Assembly (NCBI GenBank): GCA_031291075.1 | Contig: JARLJS010000022.1 | Span: forward strand, 19,950 to 83,949 | Direction: 5' to 3' | DNA from: Nevskia sp. | GTDB lineage: Bacteria > Pseudomonadota > Gammaproteobacteria > Nevskiales > Nevskiaceae | DNA length: 64,000 nt | Program-made: the position numbers and the translations under genes | Notes under the pieces: generated by a model | Seen by the model: the letters and a program-made list of their open reading frames with translations, nothing else | Told to the model about the DNA's origin: nothing | Databases searched by the model: none | Part shown: piece by piece, positions 1 to 10,263 of the stretch | Layout: the number at the start of each line of letters is the position of its first letter | Numbering within the stretch: the stretch's first letter is position 1

Positions 1-104
1 ATGGACCGCCACGCGCGGCCGCCCGTACGCGCCTGAAGCCCGGCGGCGAATCTCCCTCCGCGTCCGTTGTACACTGGCTGCGGGAATTCAAGCGGGGGAA
101 AGCG

Positions 105-578
105 GTGCAGGTTGCCGACATCCAGAGCTGGACCGACGTCGCGCTGCGCATGGGCCTCGCCACCGTGGTGGGCATCCTGGTCGGCATCAACCGCGAGATG
201 CACCACAAGCCGATCGGCATGCGCACGCTCGGGCTGGTGGCGGTGGGCTCCTGCATGCTTGTGCTGAGCGTGCTGCAGTACGCCCAGCTCCACAACGCCA
301 GCAGCTCGGACGCGGCCAGCCGCGTGGTGCAGGGCCTGGTTGCCGGCCTGGGCTTCCTCGGCGCCGGGGTGATCATGCGCAGCAACGACCAGCAGCACGT
401 CTACGGCCTCACCACCGCCGCCGCCATCGTCGTGGTCGCGGCTCTGGGCATAGCTTGCGCCCTGGCGCTGTGGCCGATCCTGTTGTGCGGCTTCGCCGCC
501 AGCGTGTTCCTGTTGGTGGTGTGCGATCCGCTGGAGCGGCGCCTGCAGTCCTGGATTGACCGGCGGCCGCCGGAATGA
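105..578 (+). CDS. MgtC/SapB family membrane protein
   Basis: N-terminal GLATVVGILVGINREMHHKPIGMRTLGLVAVGSCML and GLGFLGAGVIM resemble the MgtC/SapB family; hydrophobic. Confidence 0.85.
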   Translation: MQVADIQSWTDVALRMGLATVVGILVGINREMHHKPIGMRTLGLVAVGSCMLVLSVLQYAQLHNASSSDAASRVVQGLVAGLGFLGAGVIMRSNDQQHVYGLTTAAAIVVVAALGIACALALWPILLCGFAASVFLLVVCDPLERRLQSWIDRRPPE

Positions 579-597
579 GGCTGCTGCCGGTGACCCG

Positions 598-1293
598 ATG
601 AATGATCTGGACCGCTATCTTTCCCGCTATTTCGTGAATGCCGGACAACTGGCGGCCTCCTGCGGCATCACATCCGACGAGCTTTCCCAATACATCGAAG
701 ACGAACTCGTTCCCGCACCTTCCTACATCGTTTCCGGGTCCGCATCGGTCAATTCATTCGTCTTCGGCCGGATGGAGGCGCAGGGTTCAACGGATGGGCG
801 CTATTTCCATCCGTCGACTCGCATCTGGGTAGACCGCGCCGTTGTTGCGATTTGCAAGGTCGGTCGAAGTCGCGCCCATGCCGAACTGAAGAATCAATTC
901 ACCGCGAATTTGGAGGCGGCACTGGCCGAGTTCGACAAGACCATCTGGCGCCTGCGCGACGCTTTTACGGACGATGGGTCGGTGATTGAGGAAGGCCTCA
1001 AGGTGCGGATCGATTCGATGTGGGAACACTTTCTGAATGGAACATTCGGCTTGTGCGTGGCGAAGCCCGATTCGGAGCGCGCGATCGCACGCAAGGAAAT
1101 TCTCCAGGAAAAGCTTTCGGAACTGACCGGGAATGGCCAAAGGACAAGCTTCTCCGAGGCTGAAGCTCCCGGCCTTCTCACGTTGATCGATGAATTCGCA
1201 GAGGCGGCCATGCCGTTTTCCCCGGTCGAGTACCCGAGGAGCAGCCGGAAGCGCCTGGTCGAAGACCTCCGTCAACGTATCCCGAAGCCCTGA
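598..1293 (+). CDS. hypothetical protein, possible DNA-binding N-terminus
   Basis: Long ORF; ATG at 598 is a better start than 556; N-terminal FVNAGQLAASCGITSDELSQYIEDELVPAPSYIV looks MerR/HTH-like. Confidence 0.6.
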   Translation: MNDLDRYLSRYFVNAGQLAASCGITSDELSQYIEDELVPAPSYIVSGSASVNSFVFGRMEAQGSTDGRYFHPSTRIWVDRAVVAICKVGRSRAHAELKNQFTANLEAALAEFDKTIWRLRDAFTDDGSVIEEGLKVRIDSMWEHFLNGTFGLCVAKPDSERAIARKEILQEKLSELTGNGQRTSFSEAEAPGLLTLIDEFAEAAMPFSPVEYPRSSRKRLVEDLRQRIPKP

Positions 1294-1334
1294 CCGCTCA
1301 CGCGGGCAAGGGTGATCAGGTCCGCGCCCCGGCT

Positions 1335-1877
1335 ATGAACGAAACATACCATCGCCGCAGTACGCAGTATCCGGTCGGCTGGGCTTTCATCCTGGTGTTC
1401 GCAGCCGTTTACGTCGCCCTCTACCTGCTTTACTCAGTCGTACCCAATGCGGTGCTGGTCGATCGCGTCTACCATTTCGGCATCGTCTGGCCGGCCAAGA
1501 TGCTCATCAACTGGCTGGCGCCGGACGAGCAGGCGACGGCCGTACACAACCAGCTCATGTCGTCCCGGTTCGGCCTCAGCATCGTACGCGGTTGCGACGG
1601 CTCGGGTGTGATATTCCTCCTGGGCGCTGCCATCCTCGCGTTCCCGGCTCGCCTGAAGCGCAAGCTGAGTGGCCTGGCCGGGGCGGTCGCCCTCGTATAT
1701 GTGCTGAACCAGGCCCGCATCGTGATGCTGTACTTCGCGGGGATGTACCGGCACGGCTGGTTCACGGCATTGCATGTGTACTTCGTTCCCACCCTGATGA
1801 TCCTGGCCGGAACGCTGTACTTCGCTTTCTGGACGTGGCGCGCCCGGCATGACATCGCCCGACCCGATCAGGCTTAG
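1335..1877 (+). CDS. exosortase/archaeosortase family protein
   Basis: Multi-TM protein with exosortase-like Cys (GCDGSGVIFLLGAAI), Arg (NQARIVMLYFAG) and His (ALHVYFVP) motifs in order. Confidence 0.8.
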   Translation: MNETYHRRSTQYPVGWAFILVFAAVYVALYLLYSVVPNAVLVDRVYHFGIVWPAKMLINWLAPDEQATAVHNQLMSSRFGLSIVRGCDGSGVIFLLGAAILAFPARLKRKLSGLAGAVALVYVLNQARIVMLYFAGMYRHGWFTALHVYFVPTLMILAGTLYFAFWTWRARHDIARPDQA

Positions 1878-2475
1878 CCTGCGGATGCTGGTGGCGTGGT
1901 GCGTCCTGTCCGCGGCGGGATTCATTTTCGTGCGGCCGATCACGTCTGCACTGCTGCCCGTGATGGAGTCGGCCAGCAACGGGATGCAGTCGGAGTTCAT
2001 CGTCGATCTCTCGCTCGAAGACGCGCCGGGCGGGCCGGCGATCCGGATGGAGTGCACCACCCGACACCCCGTCGCGCTGGGGTCGGGCAACGTGGTCCCG
2101 GCTTACGGCGTCTTTGAGGGAGGCTCGGTGGACGCCGTGCATGCCCTGGTGCCCGTCGTGATATTTCTGGTGGTGATCGCGGCGTGGCCATTCGCCGGGT
2201 ACCGCGAGCTTGCCGTGCGCCTGCTCGGCACGGCACTGCCGCTGCCGGTCATCGTCGCGCTGACCACCTCGTTGCTCCTGGTCGAGCGGGTCGAGGTCTT
2301 TCTGAACCATGCGGCGACATATCGCACCGAATCGCAGTTCGTGGTCATGACGCAACCGTTCGTGTTCATGGAGTCGGGCGGGCGCTGGCTGCTGCCGCTG
2401 CTGGCAGCGGCCTTATGCGTCGGCATCGGCGGCCGGTTGTCGACCCGGCGCAGCTCGCACGCGATCGTCACCTGA
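1849..2475 (+). CDS. exosortase-associated membrane protein (hypothetical)
   Basis: Overlaps the 3' end of the exosortase gene on the same strand; several hydrophobic segments. Confidence 0.6.
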   Translation: MTSPDPIRLSLRMLVAWCVLSAAGFIFVRPITSALLPVMESASNGMQSEFIVDLSLEDAPGGPAIRMECTTRHPVALGSGNVVPAYGVFEGGSVDAVHALVPVVIFLVVIAAWPFAGYRELAVRLLGTALPLPVIVALTTSLLLVERVEVFLNHAATYRTESQFVVMTQPFVFMESGGRWLLPLLAAALCVGIGGRLSTRRSSHAIVT

Positions 2476-4239
2476 CGGGGCGCGCTTGATCAGGGAATCC
2501 ACCTGGTCTTTCGTCAATCGCATCAGTTTTGCGGCGGAGTCGTTGATACCGTAGGAGAAGATCACTTCGCGGTCGAGGATCGCCATCCCGCTGCAGAACT
2601 CGACGCCCCGATGCTCGAAAAAGAACTCGTCCGACATGCCGGCGACGTTCCATGCCGGGTCCATCTCGACGATCCTGTGCACGTAGTAGGTTCCACCCGG
2701 CTTCTCGATGCGGGCGTGGACGATGCACAGGTAGCTCCCGCCGTAGAGGACGACCTGCGACGAGCCGCTGTAATCCGCCAGCGACGGGTGTCCCATCCGC
2801 GTCGCCTCGATGTTCGTTGCGCCGTCGCCGAGCCGGATCAGGCAGAAAGGACTCATCCGGTAGATCACCAGGGCCCCGTGGCTGCCCTCGACCACCATCC
2901 AGTTCTTTTCCCTGCCATGGCCGAACGGGGAGCGGATGGCCCTGACGTCGCAGAATCGTCCGTCCACGATCGAGGCGCGAACCATGGTGTTCCGCTCCAG
3001 CGCGGCGAATCGGCCGGAGCCGAGCACGAACAGGCCCGCTGGCGAGAGGTGCAAACGGCAGTCCTCCAGGCCGTTCGGCGCCAGCCGCCCGCCGCCGGCG
3101 CTCAGCACCAGGCGGTCGTCGATCAGAGTTGGTTGCGCGACTGTGCGAAGGCCATCGTCCACCTCCAGCAGCCAGTTTTCGCTATGCAGTTCCTGCCCGT
3201 TCACGCCGACAAACTCGCCGCGCGAGTTCAGACGGTAGTTGTGGCTCCTGACCAGCACCATCAGCCGCCCCGCAGACCACACCACGCTCGGGTTGCAGGC
3301 GGAGTCGCTGGTCGGGATCGATAGCTGCGCGGTCTGTGGCGCGAACAGGCCCGCGAGCGTCGGTATCTGTGCCGGCGGACCTTGGTCCACGGCCTTGTCC
3401 GCGCGGGCAAGGCCGCGCCTCGTCAGCCGCTGCAGGCTCTGCAGGGTCTGCTGTTGCAAGGTCCGGAAACATTGCAGGTAGGCTTCGTCGCGGGTATCGA
3501 GATAAGCGCGCTTGGCCGCGTCCAGCGCGACCAGTTCCTTGCCGAACTGCGCGCAATAGGGGTTCGAGGCGGGCATCCGGAACGGCGGGTAGTTGCGGAC
3601 GGAGAGGTCCCGGAGTCCCGCCAGCAGGGTCGAGGCCAGGCGTTCGGCGATCAGCGCCCATACCGGCGTGTGCATCTGCGCGCCGGCTACGGGTGCGTTC
3701 AGCGGTGCGTAGAGCCGCGACGAGGGATCCTGGACGTGCGCGAGGCACTGATCGACGACCTGTTTCCAGCGTTTCCAGAAGACGGGCTTCGCTACCAGAT
3801 AGTTGCAATGAATGGTGGTGCGCGAGTCCATCACCAGCCGGGTGATGTCGATGCGCAGGCCGATCGCGTCGAACAGCGCGCGCGCGGTGTCGGCCATGCC
3901 CTGGTGGCGACTTTCACCCTGCTCGAACATGTTGATGTAAAGACTCGCCTGGTCCGGAAACGGCGGGAATCCGACGACGTCGTGGGCGGCGGCCTGCGCC
4001 ACGAAAGCCTTCACGTCCCGGCCGGTGAGGCCGGTGTCGGCCCTAAACCGCGGCGGCAGGAACCCGTAGTGGCAGTCTTCCGCCAGCGGGTTGTCGTTCA
4101 GATACCGCCAGATCGGCCAATATTCGGCCCAGTGCGGCCCCGCGTCCGCGCCGTGGTCGAGCGGTTCGAACTCCGGATCCGGCGCCGTCCGGGCCGATAC
4201 ATCGGAATTGATCTGGAAAATGCGGATTCGGGACGCCAT
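2413..4239 (-). CDS. two-part protein: glycan-biosynthesis-like N-terminus and GH130-like beta-propeller C-terminus
   Basis: ATG at 4239 (MASRIRIFQINSD). C-terminus has LEDCRLHLSPAG, VVLYGGSYLCIVHARI, GVEFCSGMAILDREVIFSYGINDSAAKLMRL, typical of GH130/mannoside phosphorylase-like propellers. Confidence 0.6.
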   Translation of the reverse strand: MASRIRIFQINSDVSARTAPDPEFEPLDHGADAGPHWAEYWPIWRYLNDNPLAEDCHYGFLPPRFRADTGLTGRDVKAFVAQAAAHDVVGFPPFPDQASLYINMFEQGESRHQGMADTARALFDAIGLRIDITRLVMDSRTTIHCNYLVAKPVFWKRWKQVVDQCLAHVQDPSSRLYAPLNAPVAGAQMHTPVWALIAERLASTLLAGLRDLSVRNYPPFRMPASNPYCAQFGKELVALDAAKRAYLDTRDEAYLQCFRTLQQQTLQSLQRLTRRGLARADKAVDQGPPAQIPTLAGLFAPQTAQLSIPTSDSACNPSVVWSAGRLMVLVRSHNYRLNSRGEFVGVNGQELHSENWLLEVDDGLRTVAQPTLIDDRLVLSAGGGRLAPNGLEDCRLHLSPAGLFVLGSGRFAALERNTMVRASIVDGRFCDVRAIRSPFGHGREKNWMVVEGSHGALVIYRMSPFCLIRLGDGATNIEATRMGHPSLADYSGSSQVVLYGGSYLCIVHARIEKPGGTYYVHRIVEMDPAWNVAGMSDEFFFEHRGVEFCSGMAILDREVIFSYGINDSAAKLMRLTKDQVDSLIKRAPSGDDRVRAAPGRQPAADADA

Positions 4240-4399
4240 CGAAGCGTTCTGTTCCGGGGAGGATCCACGGGGCTCGGCGCCATCATGCCATCGCTTCGGC
4301 GGCCTGGGTATGGCAGCTGCTTTGGTCCGCTCGCGGGCCCTAGTGCCCGGCGCGATCCCTGGACTCGACGATGGTTCCCCCGGGACCGGCAACGGATCG

Positions 4400-5155
4400 T
4401 CAGGTCATCCGCGCGACCCAGCGCAGAGGCAGGTTGCGCATGGCGAAACCCATCGCCTTCCACGGCCAGGCCGGGACGCTGGCTTCCGGCACCTCCTGTT
4501 CGATCGCCGCCACCAGGGCGCGGCAGCCGGTGGCGGTATCAACGATGAAAGGGGTGTTCTTCACCTTCTCGTTGATCTCGCTGCGGATGAAGCCGGGGTA
4601 GAGGGTGGTGACCTTGATCCTGGTGCGCAGCAGGTCGGCGCGGATGCCCTCGGCCAGGGTGGCCACCGCGGCCTTGCTGGCGGCGTAGGTGGTCAGGTTG
4701 CGCGGCATCCCGCGCATGGCGCTCATCGACGAGATCACCACCAGGTGGCCGTGCTGCTGGGCGCGGAATATTTCCACCGCGGCCTCGCATTGCGCCAGCG
4801 CGGCGACGAAGTTGGTCTCCGCGGTTTGACGGTTGGCGTGGAAATAGCCGGTGCCGATGGGTTGGCCCTTGCCGATGCCGGCGTTGACGATGACCCGGTC
4901 GAGGCCGCCCATCTGCCCGGCGAACTCGCGGAATACCGTGAACACGCTGTCGTAGTCGTTGACGTCCAGCGGCTTGACCAGCACGCGGATGCCGGGGTGG
5001 GCGGCGAGCAGTTCCTGCCGGAGCGCCTCCAGCCGTTCGGTCCGCCGGGCGCACAAAGCGAGGTCACGCCCCTTGGCGGCGAACTCCCGCGCCATGCCCG
5101 CGCCGAGACCGGAGCTGGCGCCGGTGATGAGGATGTTCTTCCGAATCGGCTTCAT
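4400..5155 (-). CDS. SDR family oxidoreductase
   Basis: MKPIRKNILITGASSGLGAGMAREFA Rossmann motif; NAGIG; YAASKAA catalytic motif. Confidence 0.9.
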   Translation of the reverse strand: MKPIRKNILITGASSGLGAGMAREFAAKGRDLALCARRTERLEALRQELLAAHPGIRVLVKPLDVNDYDSVFTVFREFAGQMGGLDRVIVNAGIGKGQPIGTGYFHANRQTAETNFVAALAQCEAAVEIFRAQQHGHLVVISSMSAMRGMPRNLTTYAASKAAVATLAEGIRADLLRTRIKVTTLYPGFIRSEINEKVKNTPFIVDTATGCRALVAAIEQEVPEASVPAWPWKAMGFAMRNLPLRWVARMT

Positions 5156-5168
5156 GGTCTTGGATGAT

Positions 5169-5295
5169 GTGAGGGGTGAGGAGTGAGGAGTGAGGAGTGA
5201 GGAGACAAGCAAAAGCCCGGCTGAAACCACTCTGCGCCTTTTGCTTGTCCCCTCACAGCGCCCGTAAGGGCGCGACCTCACTCCTCACCCCTCAC
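5169..5295. repeat. GTGAGGGGTGAGG palindromic intergenic repeat, copy 1
   Basis: GTGAGGGGTGAGGAGTGAGG...GACAAGCAAAAG / CTTTTGCTTGTCCCCTCACAGCGCCCGTAAGGGCGCGACCTCACTCCTCACCCCTCAC. Confidence 0.8.
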
Positions 5296-5984
5296 CGGTA
5301 CGTAATGAGATGGCGCCGCGCGCCCTCGAAATGGCTGTGCTCGTTGAGGGTGCTGAGGTAGACCGACCGCTCGCTGTAGATCAGCTTGGTGACGCCGCAG
5401 TTGGCCATGGTCCAGTTGACGCGCGCCATCTCGGCGTCGGCGATGCCAAGCAGCTTCTGGCAAATGGCAGAGATCGGTCCGCCGGAGGTGAACACCAGCG
5501 CGGTGCGCGAAGCGCCGAGCGCGCGCACCAGGTCCTCCAGCGCCTTGCTGCAGCGCGCCTGGAAGGCACTCCAGGATTCGCTGTACTCGGCATCGTGGCG
5601 ACCGCTCATCCAGCGCTCCATCGCTTTGCCGAACAGGGCCTGGAAGGCGCGGCGCGCGTCCGGTGTGCCGGCGAGTTCGGCGGCGAGCTGGGCGTGGTCG
5701 GCATAGCGCGGCTCCAGCCGCGCCACCAGTTCGTCGTGGTCGTACTCGTTGAAGCCGGGCTGTTCCAGGCGTTCCGCGTCCAGGCGCATCGCCGCCAGGC
5801 AGGCGTCCGCGGTCTGGCGGTGCCGCCGCATGGTGCCGCTGAGCACCAGGTCCACCTGCGGCAGCCGCGTGCGCAGCGCCTCGCCCAGCACGCGCGACTG
5901 CTCGACGCCGGTGCCGGAGAGCGCGTCGTAGTCGGCCTGGCCGAACGAGGCCTGGCCGTGCCGGATCAGGTAGACGGCGCCCAT
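5292..5984 (-). CDS. histidine phosphatase family protein
   Basis: MGAVYLIRHGQASFG (RHG motif) and later TSGGPISAICQ. Confidence 0.85.
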   Translation of the reverse strand: MGAVYLIRHGQASFGQADYDALSGTGVEQSRVLGEALRTRLPQVDLVLSGTMRRHRQTADACLAAMRLDAERLEQPGFNEYDHDELVARLEPRYADHAQLAAELAGTPDARRAFQALFGKAMERWMSGRHDAEYSESWSAFQARCSKALEDLVRALGASRTALVFTSGGPISAICQKLLGIADAEMARVNWTMANCGVTKLIYSERSVYLSTLNEHSHFEGARRHLITYR

Positions 5985-5989
5985 GCGGC

Positions 5990-7225
5990 CTATTTCTTCG
6001 AGTAGCCGCGCTTGGCCAGCTCGATACGCGCGATCAGGCCCTTGTGCACCTCGTCCGGACCGTCCGCCAGGCGCAGCGTGCGCGCCTGCACGAAGAAGGC
6101 GGTGAGCGGCACGTCGCGCGACACGCCGGCGCCGCCATGAATCTGGATGGCGTCGTCCACCACTTTCTGCAGCACGTTCGGCGCCACCACCTTGATCGCG
6201 GAGATCTCGGTCATGGCGGCGAGCGCACCCACCTTGTCGATCTTCCAGGCGGCGTACAGGGTCAGCAAGCGCGCCTGGTCGATGGCGATACGCGCCTCGG
6301 CCAGCCGCTCGCGGTTGCCGCCCAGGTTGAGGATCTGCTTGCCGAAGGCGGTGCGCTGCATGCCGCGCTCGATCATCAGGTCCAGGGTCTGCTCCGCCGC
6401 GCCGATGCAGCGCATGCAGTGGTGGATGCGGCCCGGGCCGAGCCGGCCCTGGGCGATCTCGAAGCCCTTGCCGGGGCCGGCGATGACGTTGGACAGCGGC
6501 ACCCGCACGTTGTTGAAATGCACCTCGCCATGGCCGTGCGGCTCGTCGTATTCGCCGAACACCGGCAGCATGCGCGTGATCTTCACGCCGGGTGCGTCCA
6601 GCGGCACCAGCACCATCGAGTGCTGGTGGTGGCGGTCCTTGTTCGGGTCGGCGGTGAGCGCCATGTAGATGGCGATCTTGGCGCGCGGGTCGCCGATGCC
6701 GGACGACCACCACTTCTTGCCGTTGAGCACGACATGGTCGCCTTCGACCACCGCCGTGGCCTGCATATTGGTGGCGTCGGAGGAGGCGACGTCCGGCTCG
6801 GTCATGCAGAACACCGAGCGGATTTCGCCGGCCAGCAGGGGCTTGAGCCAGCGTTCCTTCTGCTCCTCGCTGCCGTAGCGGTACAGCACCTCCATGTTGC
6901 CGGTATCGGGTGCGTTGCAGTTGAAGATTTCCGGCGCCATCAGGCTGCGGCCGGTTTCCTCGGCGATCGGCGCGTATTCCAGCGTGGTGAGGCCGGCGCC
7001 CAGCTTCTCGTCCGGCAGGAACAGGTTCCACAACCCCTCGGCACGCGCCTTCTGCTTGAGTTGCTCCACCGCCGGCGGAATCTTCCACTGCTGCCAGTCG
7101 CCGCCGTGGCGCTGCGCGGCGATGGCGTCCCAGTGCGCGCGCTCGACCGGCAAGATGTGCTCGCGCATGAAATTCCTGACGCGCTTGGTGTAGTCCTTGG
7201 ACTTGGGGCTGGCTTCGAAATGCAT
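5990..7225 (-). CDS. acyl-CoA dehydrogenase family protein
   Basis: [37 protein letters not shown] motifs; start at MHFEASP. Confidence 0.92.
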   Translation of the reverse strand: MHFEASPKSKDYTKRVRNFMREHILPVERAHWDAIAAQRHGGDWQQWKIPPAVEQLKQKARAEGLWNLFLPDEKLGAGLTTLEYAPIAEETGRSLMAPEIFNCNAPDTGNMEVLYRYGSEEQKERWLKPLLAGEIRSVFCMTEPDVASSDATNMQATAVVEGDHVVLNGKKWWSSGIGDPRAKIAIYMALTADPNKDRHHQHSMVLVPLDAPGVKITRMLPVFGEYDEPHGHGEVHFNNVRVPLSNVIAGPGKGFEIAQGRLGPGRIHHCMRCIGAAEQTLDLMIERGMQRTAFGKQILNLGGNRERLAEARIAIDQARLLTLYAAWKIDKVGALAAMTEISAIKVVAPNVLQKVVDDAIQIHGGAGVSRDVPLTAFFVQARTLRLADGPDEVHKGLIARIELAKRGYSKK

Positions 7226-7315
7226 GGATCGCTCCTCCGCTGGAGCGACCATTCTGGACCTGGCCGTATAATTCATGAAGTGATACTTTTGCATCTAAGA
7301 TCATGAATATAATTC

Positions 7316-8236
7316 ATGGATAAATCCGTCGACGTGCCGCGCCTGCTGCGCCTGGACCTGAACCTGTTCCGGGTGTTCGACGTGGTCTACCGCGAGCGAA
7401 ATCTCACCCGCGCCGCGGCGGTGCTGTCGCTGAGCCAGTCGGCGGTGAGCCACTCCCTGGCCAGGCTGCGCGAGGTGCTGCAGGACCCGCTGTTCGTGCG
7501 CCGCGGCCGCGGCGTGGCGCCGACGCCGCGGGCCGAGCAGCTCGCGCCGGCGGTGCAGCAGGCGCTGGCCGCCTTGCGGCAGGGCCTGCAGCGTGGCCGC
7601 GCCTTCGATCCCGCCCACGACCTGACCCGTCTGCGGCTGGCGATGCACGAGGAGCTGGAGCCCAACCTGCTGCCGGCGGTGTTCGAACGCCTGCGGGTGG
7701 CGGCGCCGGCCGCGGCCATCGCCAGCGTGCGGCTGGACCGCGCCAACCTCAAGGCCGACCTGGCCGCCGGCCGCGTCGACTTGGCCATCGACGTGGCCCA
7801 GGTCACCGAGCCCGAGCTGCGCCACGAGCCGCTGCTACAGGATTCGCTGTGCGTGGTGTCGGCGGCGGCGCGGCGCCGGCTGGATTTCGACTCGTACATG
7901 GCCGCGCAGCACATCGCCGTCTCCTCGCGCCGCACCGGCCCGGCGATGGAGGACTTCATGTTCGGCCGCCAGGGCCTGCAGCGGCAGATCGTGCTGCGCT
8001 GCCAGCATTACGAGAGCGCCTGCCGCATCGCCGCCGCCTCCGACCTGCTGCTCACCATTCCGCGCCGCAATGCCGAGTCGCTGCGCACGGCCGCGCTGCG
8101 GCTGTGGCGCATGCCCCTGGAACTGCCGCCGATCGAACTGCACCTGTACTGGCATCGCCAGGCGGAGCTGGAACCGGCCACGCTGTGGCTGCGCTCGGAA
8201 CTGCGGGCGCTGGCGGGAAAGAACAGCGGGCGGTGA
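7316..8236 (+). CDS. LysR family transcriptional regulator
   Basis: LDLNLFRVFDVVYRERNLTRAAAVLSLSQSAVSHSLARLREVLQDPLFVR HTH; divergent from the acyl-CoA dehydrogenase gene. Confidence 0.93.
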   Translation: MDKSVDVPRLLRLDLNLFRVFDVVYRERNLTRAAAVLSLSQSAVSHSLARLREVLQDPLFVRRGRGVAPTPRAEQLAPAVQQALAALRQGLQRGRAFDPAHDLTRLRLAMHEELEPNLLPAVFERLRVAAPAAAIASVRLDRANLKADLAAGRVDLAIDVAQVTEPELRHEPLLQDSLCVVSAAARRRLDFDSYMAAQHIAVSSRRTGPAMEDFMFGRQGLQRQIVLRCQHYESACRIAAASDLLLTIPRRNAESLRTAALRLWRMPLELPPIELHLYWHRQAELEPATLWLRSELRALAGKNSGR

Positions 8237-8243
8237 CCGGCTT

Positions 8244-10163
8244 CTACGCCGCCGCCCGCAACGGCACCACAGCCGGGGCCATGGCGGCTTCGGCCGCGTG
8301 GTCCTTCGCCCGCAGCACGCGGCCGAAGCGCTCGTGCGCGTAGGCGGGGGTATAGGCGCCCTCGTTCCAGGCCAGCTTGCCGGCGATCATCACCTGCGTC
8401 ACCACGCCCTGCGGACGGTTCACCAGCTGCTTGCATTCGAACAGGTCGCGGTGGATGTATTCGATGGTGGATTCCGGTTGCCAGTGCTGCAACGCCGCCG
8501 GGTCCACCACGCAGAGGTCGGCCTGGACACCCGGCGCCAGCAGGCCGGCGTTGATGCCGAAGAATTCGGCCGGGGCCTGGGTCATGCGGTGCACGGCGGT
8601 CGCCACCCGCTGCAGGCCGTCGGCCTGCGCGATCTGCAGCGTGCGCAGGTTGCCGTCGTAGAACGCCATGTTGGTGATGTGGGCGCCGGAATCGTTGAAG
8701 CCGGGCAGGGTCAGCGGGTGGAACAGCAGCTCCTTCACCACCGCCGGGTCGCGGTTGGCGGTGGTGGTGGTCCAGCGCAGCCCGGTGTCCCACCGCCGCA
8801 GCAGGTGCAGCACGAAGTCGGCCTCGTCGCCGATCGGGCTGGGGCAGGCGCGGAAGAAGGCTTCCTCCTGCTCGTCCCGGGCACCTTGTCCGTCCGCTTG
8901 CCAGCGCCGCAGGCGGTCGTAGGCGGCCTGCAGAGTCTGGCCCTGCCAGCTTGCCAGCGGGCAGCCGTCCACGACCATGTCGTCCAGGCGGCGGCTCAGC
9001 ACCATGTCCTCACGCCCGAGCAGGCGCTTGAGGTTGGCGAGGTTGAGGCCGCGCTTGCCCTTGAACCACATGGCGCGGAAGGCGCGTATGTACTGCGGAT
9101 CGTTGAGGATGCGCAGGCGCCCCTCGCGGTCCTCCAGGTCGCACTCGTTGAGCAGGCGCAGCTCCGGGATCTCCTCGGCGATCGGCGTGATCATGCCGTC
9201 GCTCCACAGCTTGAACGGCGCCGACAAGGCCTGGAAGCGGAACAGGCCGCCGACCGCCTTTGAATTGAGCAGGCGCAGCAGCGCGAGGCCGAGCCTGGCG
9301 AGCGAGCGGTTGGTATGCAGGTCGATCACCGCCACCGCGGTGGTGCGCAGCGTGCGGCCGTAGAGCCGGCCGCTGGTGAGGAGGAACGTGCGCAGGGTCT
9401 GCAGCGGGCTGTCCTTCGGCGGCGTCGCCTGCCAGACGCGATTCCAGCGCCGCACAATGCCGGTGAGGCGCTTCAGCTCGGCGAAGGAGGCGAACTGGGT
9501 GGGGATCTGCTTGCGCGTGTTGGGCTGGTTGGCGAGGTAGTGGAAGGGCAGGGCGTCAGTGGAAAAGCCGGCGTAGCCCTGCTCCATGCCCTGTTCCAGC
9601 AGCGCGGCCATGCGGTCGAGCTCGGCTGGGCCGGGGTCGCGCGCCACCGACTGCTGCAGGCCCATCGCCTCGATGCGCAGCATCGAGTGCGGGATCAGCG
9701 GCACCACGTTGGGGCCGAGGTGCAGTTTCTGGAAGTGATCGAGGTAGGCGCCGGAATCGTTCCAGTGGACGACGTCGCCGACCTTGCGCAGCACGTGCTT
9801 GGGCACGTTCTCCACCCGCGCGAAGCAGTCGACGATGGGGTCGTCGCCGCCGCGGCGCTGGTTGCCGTAGGCCAGGCCCAGCGAGCAGTTGCTCATCACC
9901 ACCGTGGTGGTGCCGTGCCGCACCACTTCGGGCAGCTCGGGTGCCAGTTCCACTTCCAGGTCGAGATGGGTGTGGATGTCGAGCAGTCCGGGCATCAGCC
10001 AGCGGCCGCTGCAGTCGATGGTCTGTGCCCCGGCGGGCACCGGCAGATCTCTGCCCATCGCGGCGACGCGGCCGTCGCGCACCGTTACGTCCATGACCTG
10101 TGGCGGCCGGTCGCGGCCGTCGAACACGGTCGCGTTGCGGAACAGGGTGGCGGATGCGGTCAT
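8244..10163 (-). CDS. amidohydrolase family protein (N-acyl-D-amino-acid deacylase-like)
   Basis: WLMPGLLDIHTHLDLEVELAPELPEVVRHGTTTVVMSNCSLGLA; C-terminal GINAGLLAPGVQADLCVVDP. Confidence 0.85.
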   Translation of the reverse strand: MTASATLFRNATVFDGRDRPPQVMDVTVRDGRVAAMGRDLPVPAGAQTIDCSGRWLMPGLLDIHTHLDLEVELAPELPEVVRHGTTTVVMSNCSLGLAYGNQRRGGDDPIVDCFARVENVPKHVLRKVGDVVHWNDSGAYLDHFQKLHLGPNVVPLIPHSMLRIEAMGLQQSVARDPGPAELDRMAALLEQGMEQGYAGFSTDALPFHYLANQPNTRKQIPTQFASFAELKRLTGIVRRWNRVWQATPPKDSPLQTLRTFLLTSGRLYGRTLRTTAVAVIDLHTNRSLARLGLALLRLLNSKAVGGLFRFQALSAPFKLWSDGMITPIAEEIPELRLLNECDLEDREGRLRILNDPQYIRAFRAMWFKGKRGLNLANLKRLLGREDMVLSRRLDDMVVDGCPLASWQGQTLQAAYDRLRRWQADGQGARDEQEEAFFRACPSPIGDEADFVLHLLRRWDTGLRWTTTTANRDPAVVKELLFHPLTLPGFNDSGAHITNMAFYDGNLRTLQIAQADGLQRVATAVHRMTQAPAEFFGINAGLLAPGVQADLCVVDPAALQHWQPESTIEYIHRDLFECKQLVNRPQGVVTQVMIAGKLAWNEGAYTPAYAHERFGRVLRAKDHAAEAAMAPAVVPLRAAA

Positions 10164-10263
10164 GGCGGCGGCCTCGGCACGATTGAGTTATTTTTCACTA
10201 TACGGGCCGCCGGCCCGGGGGCGGATAGGAAGATTGGCCTAATGGCCAGGATTCAACGGGTTC

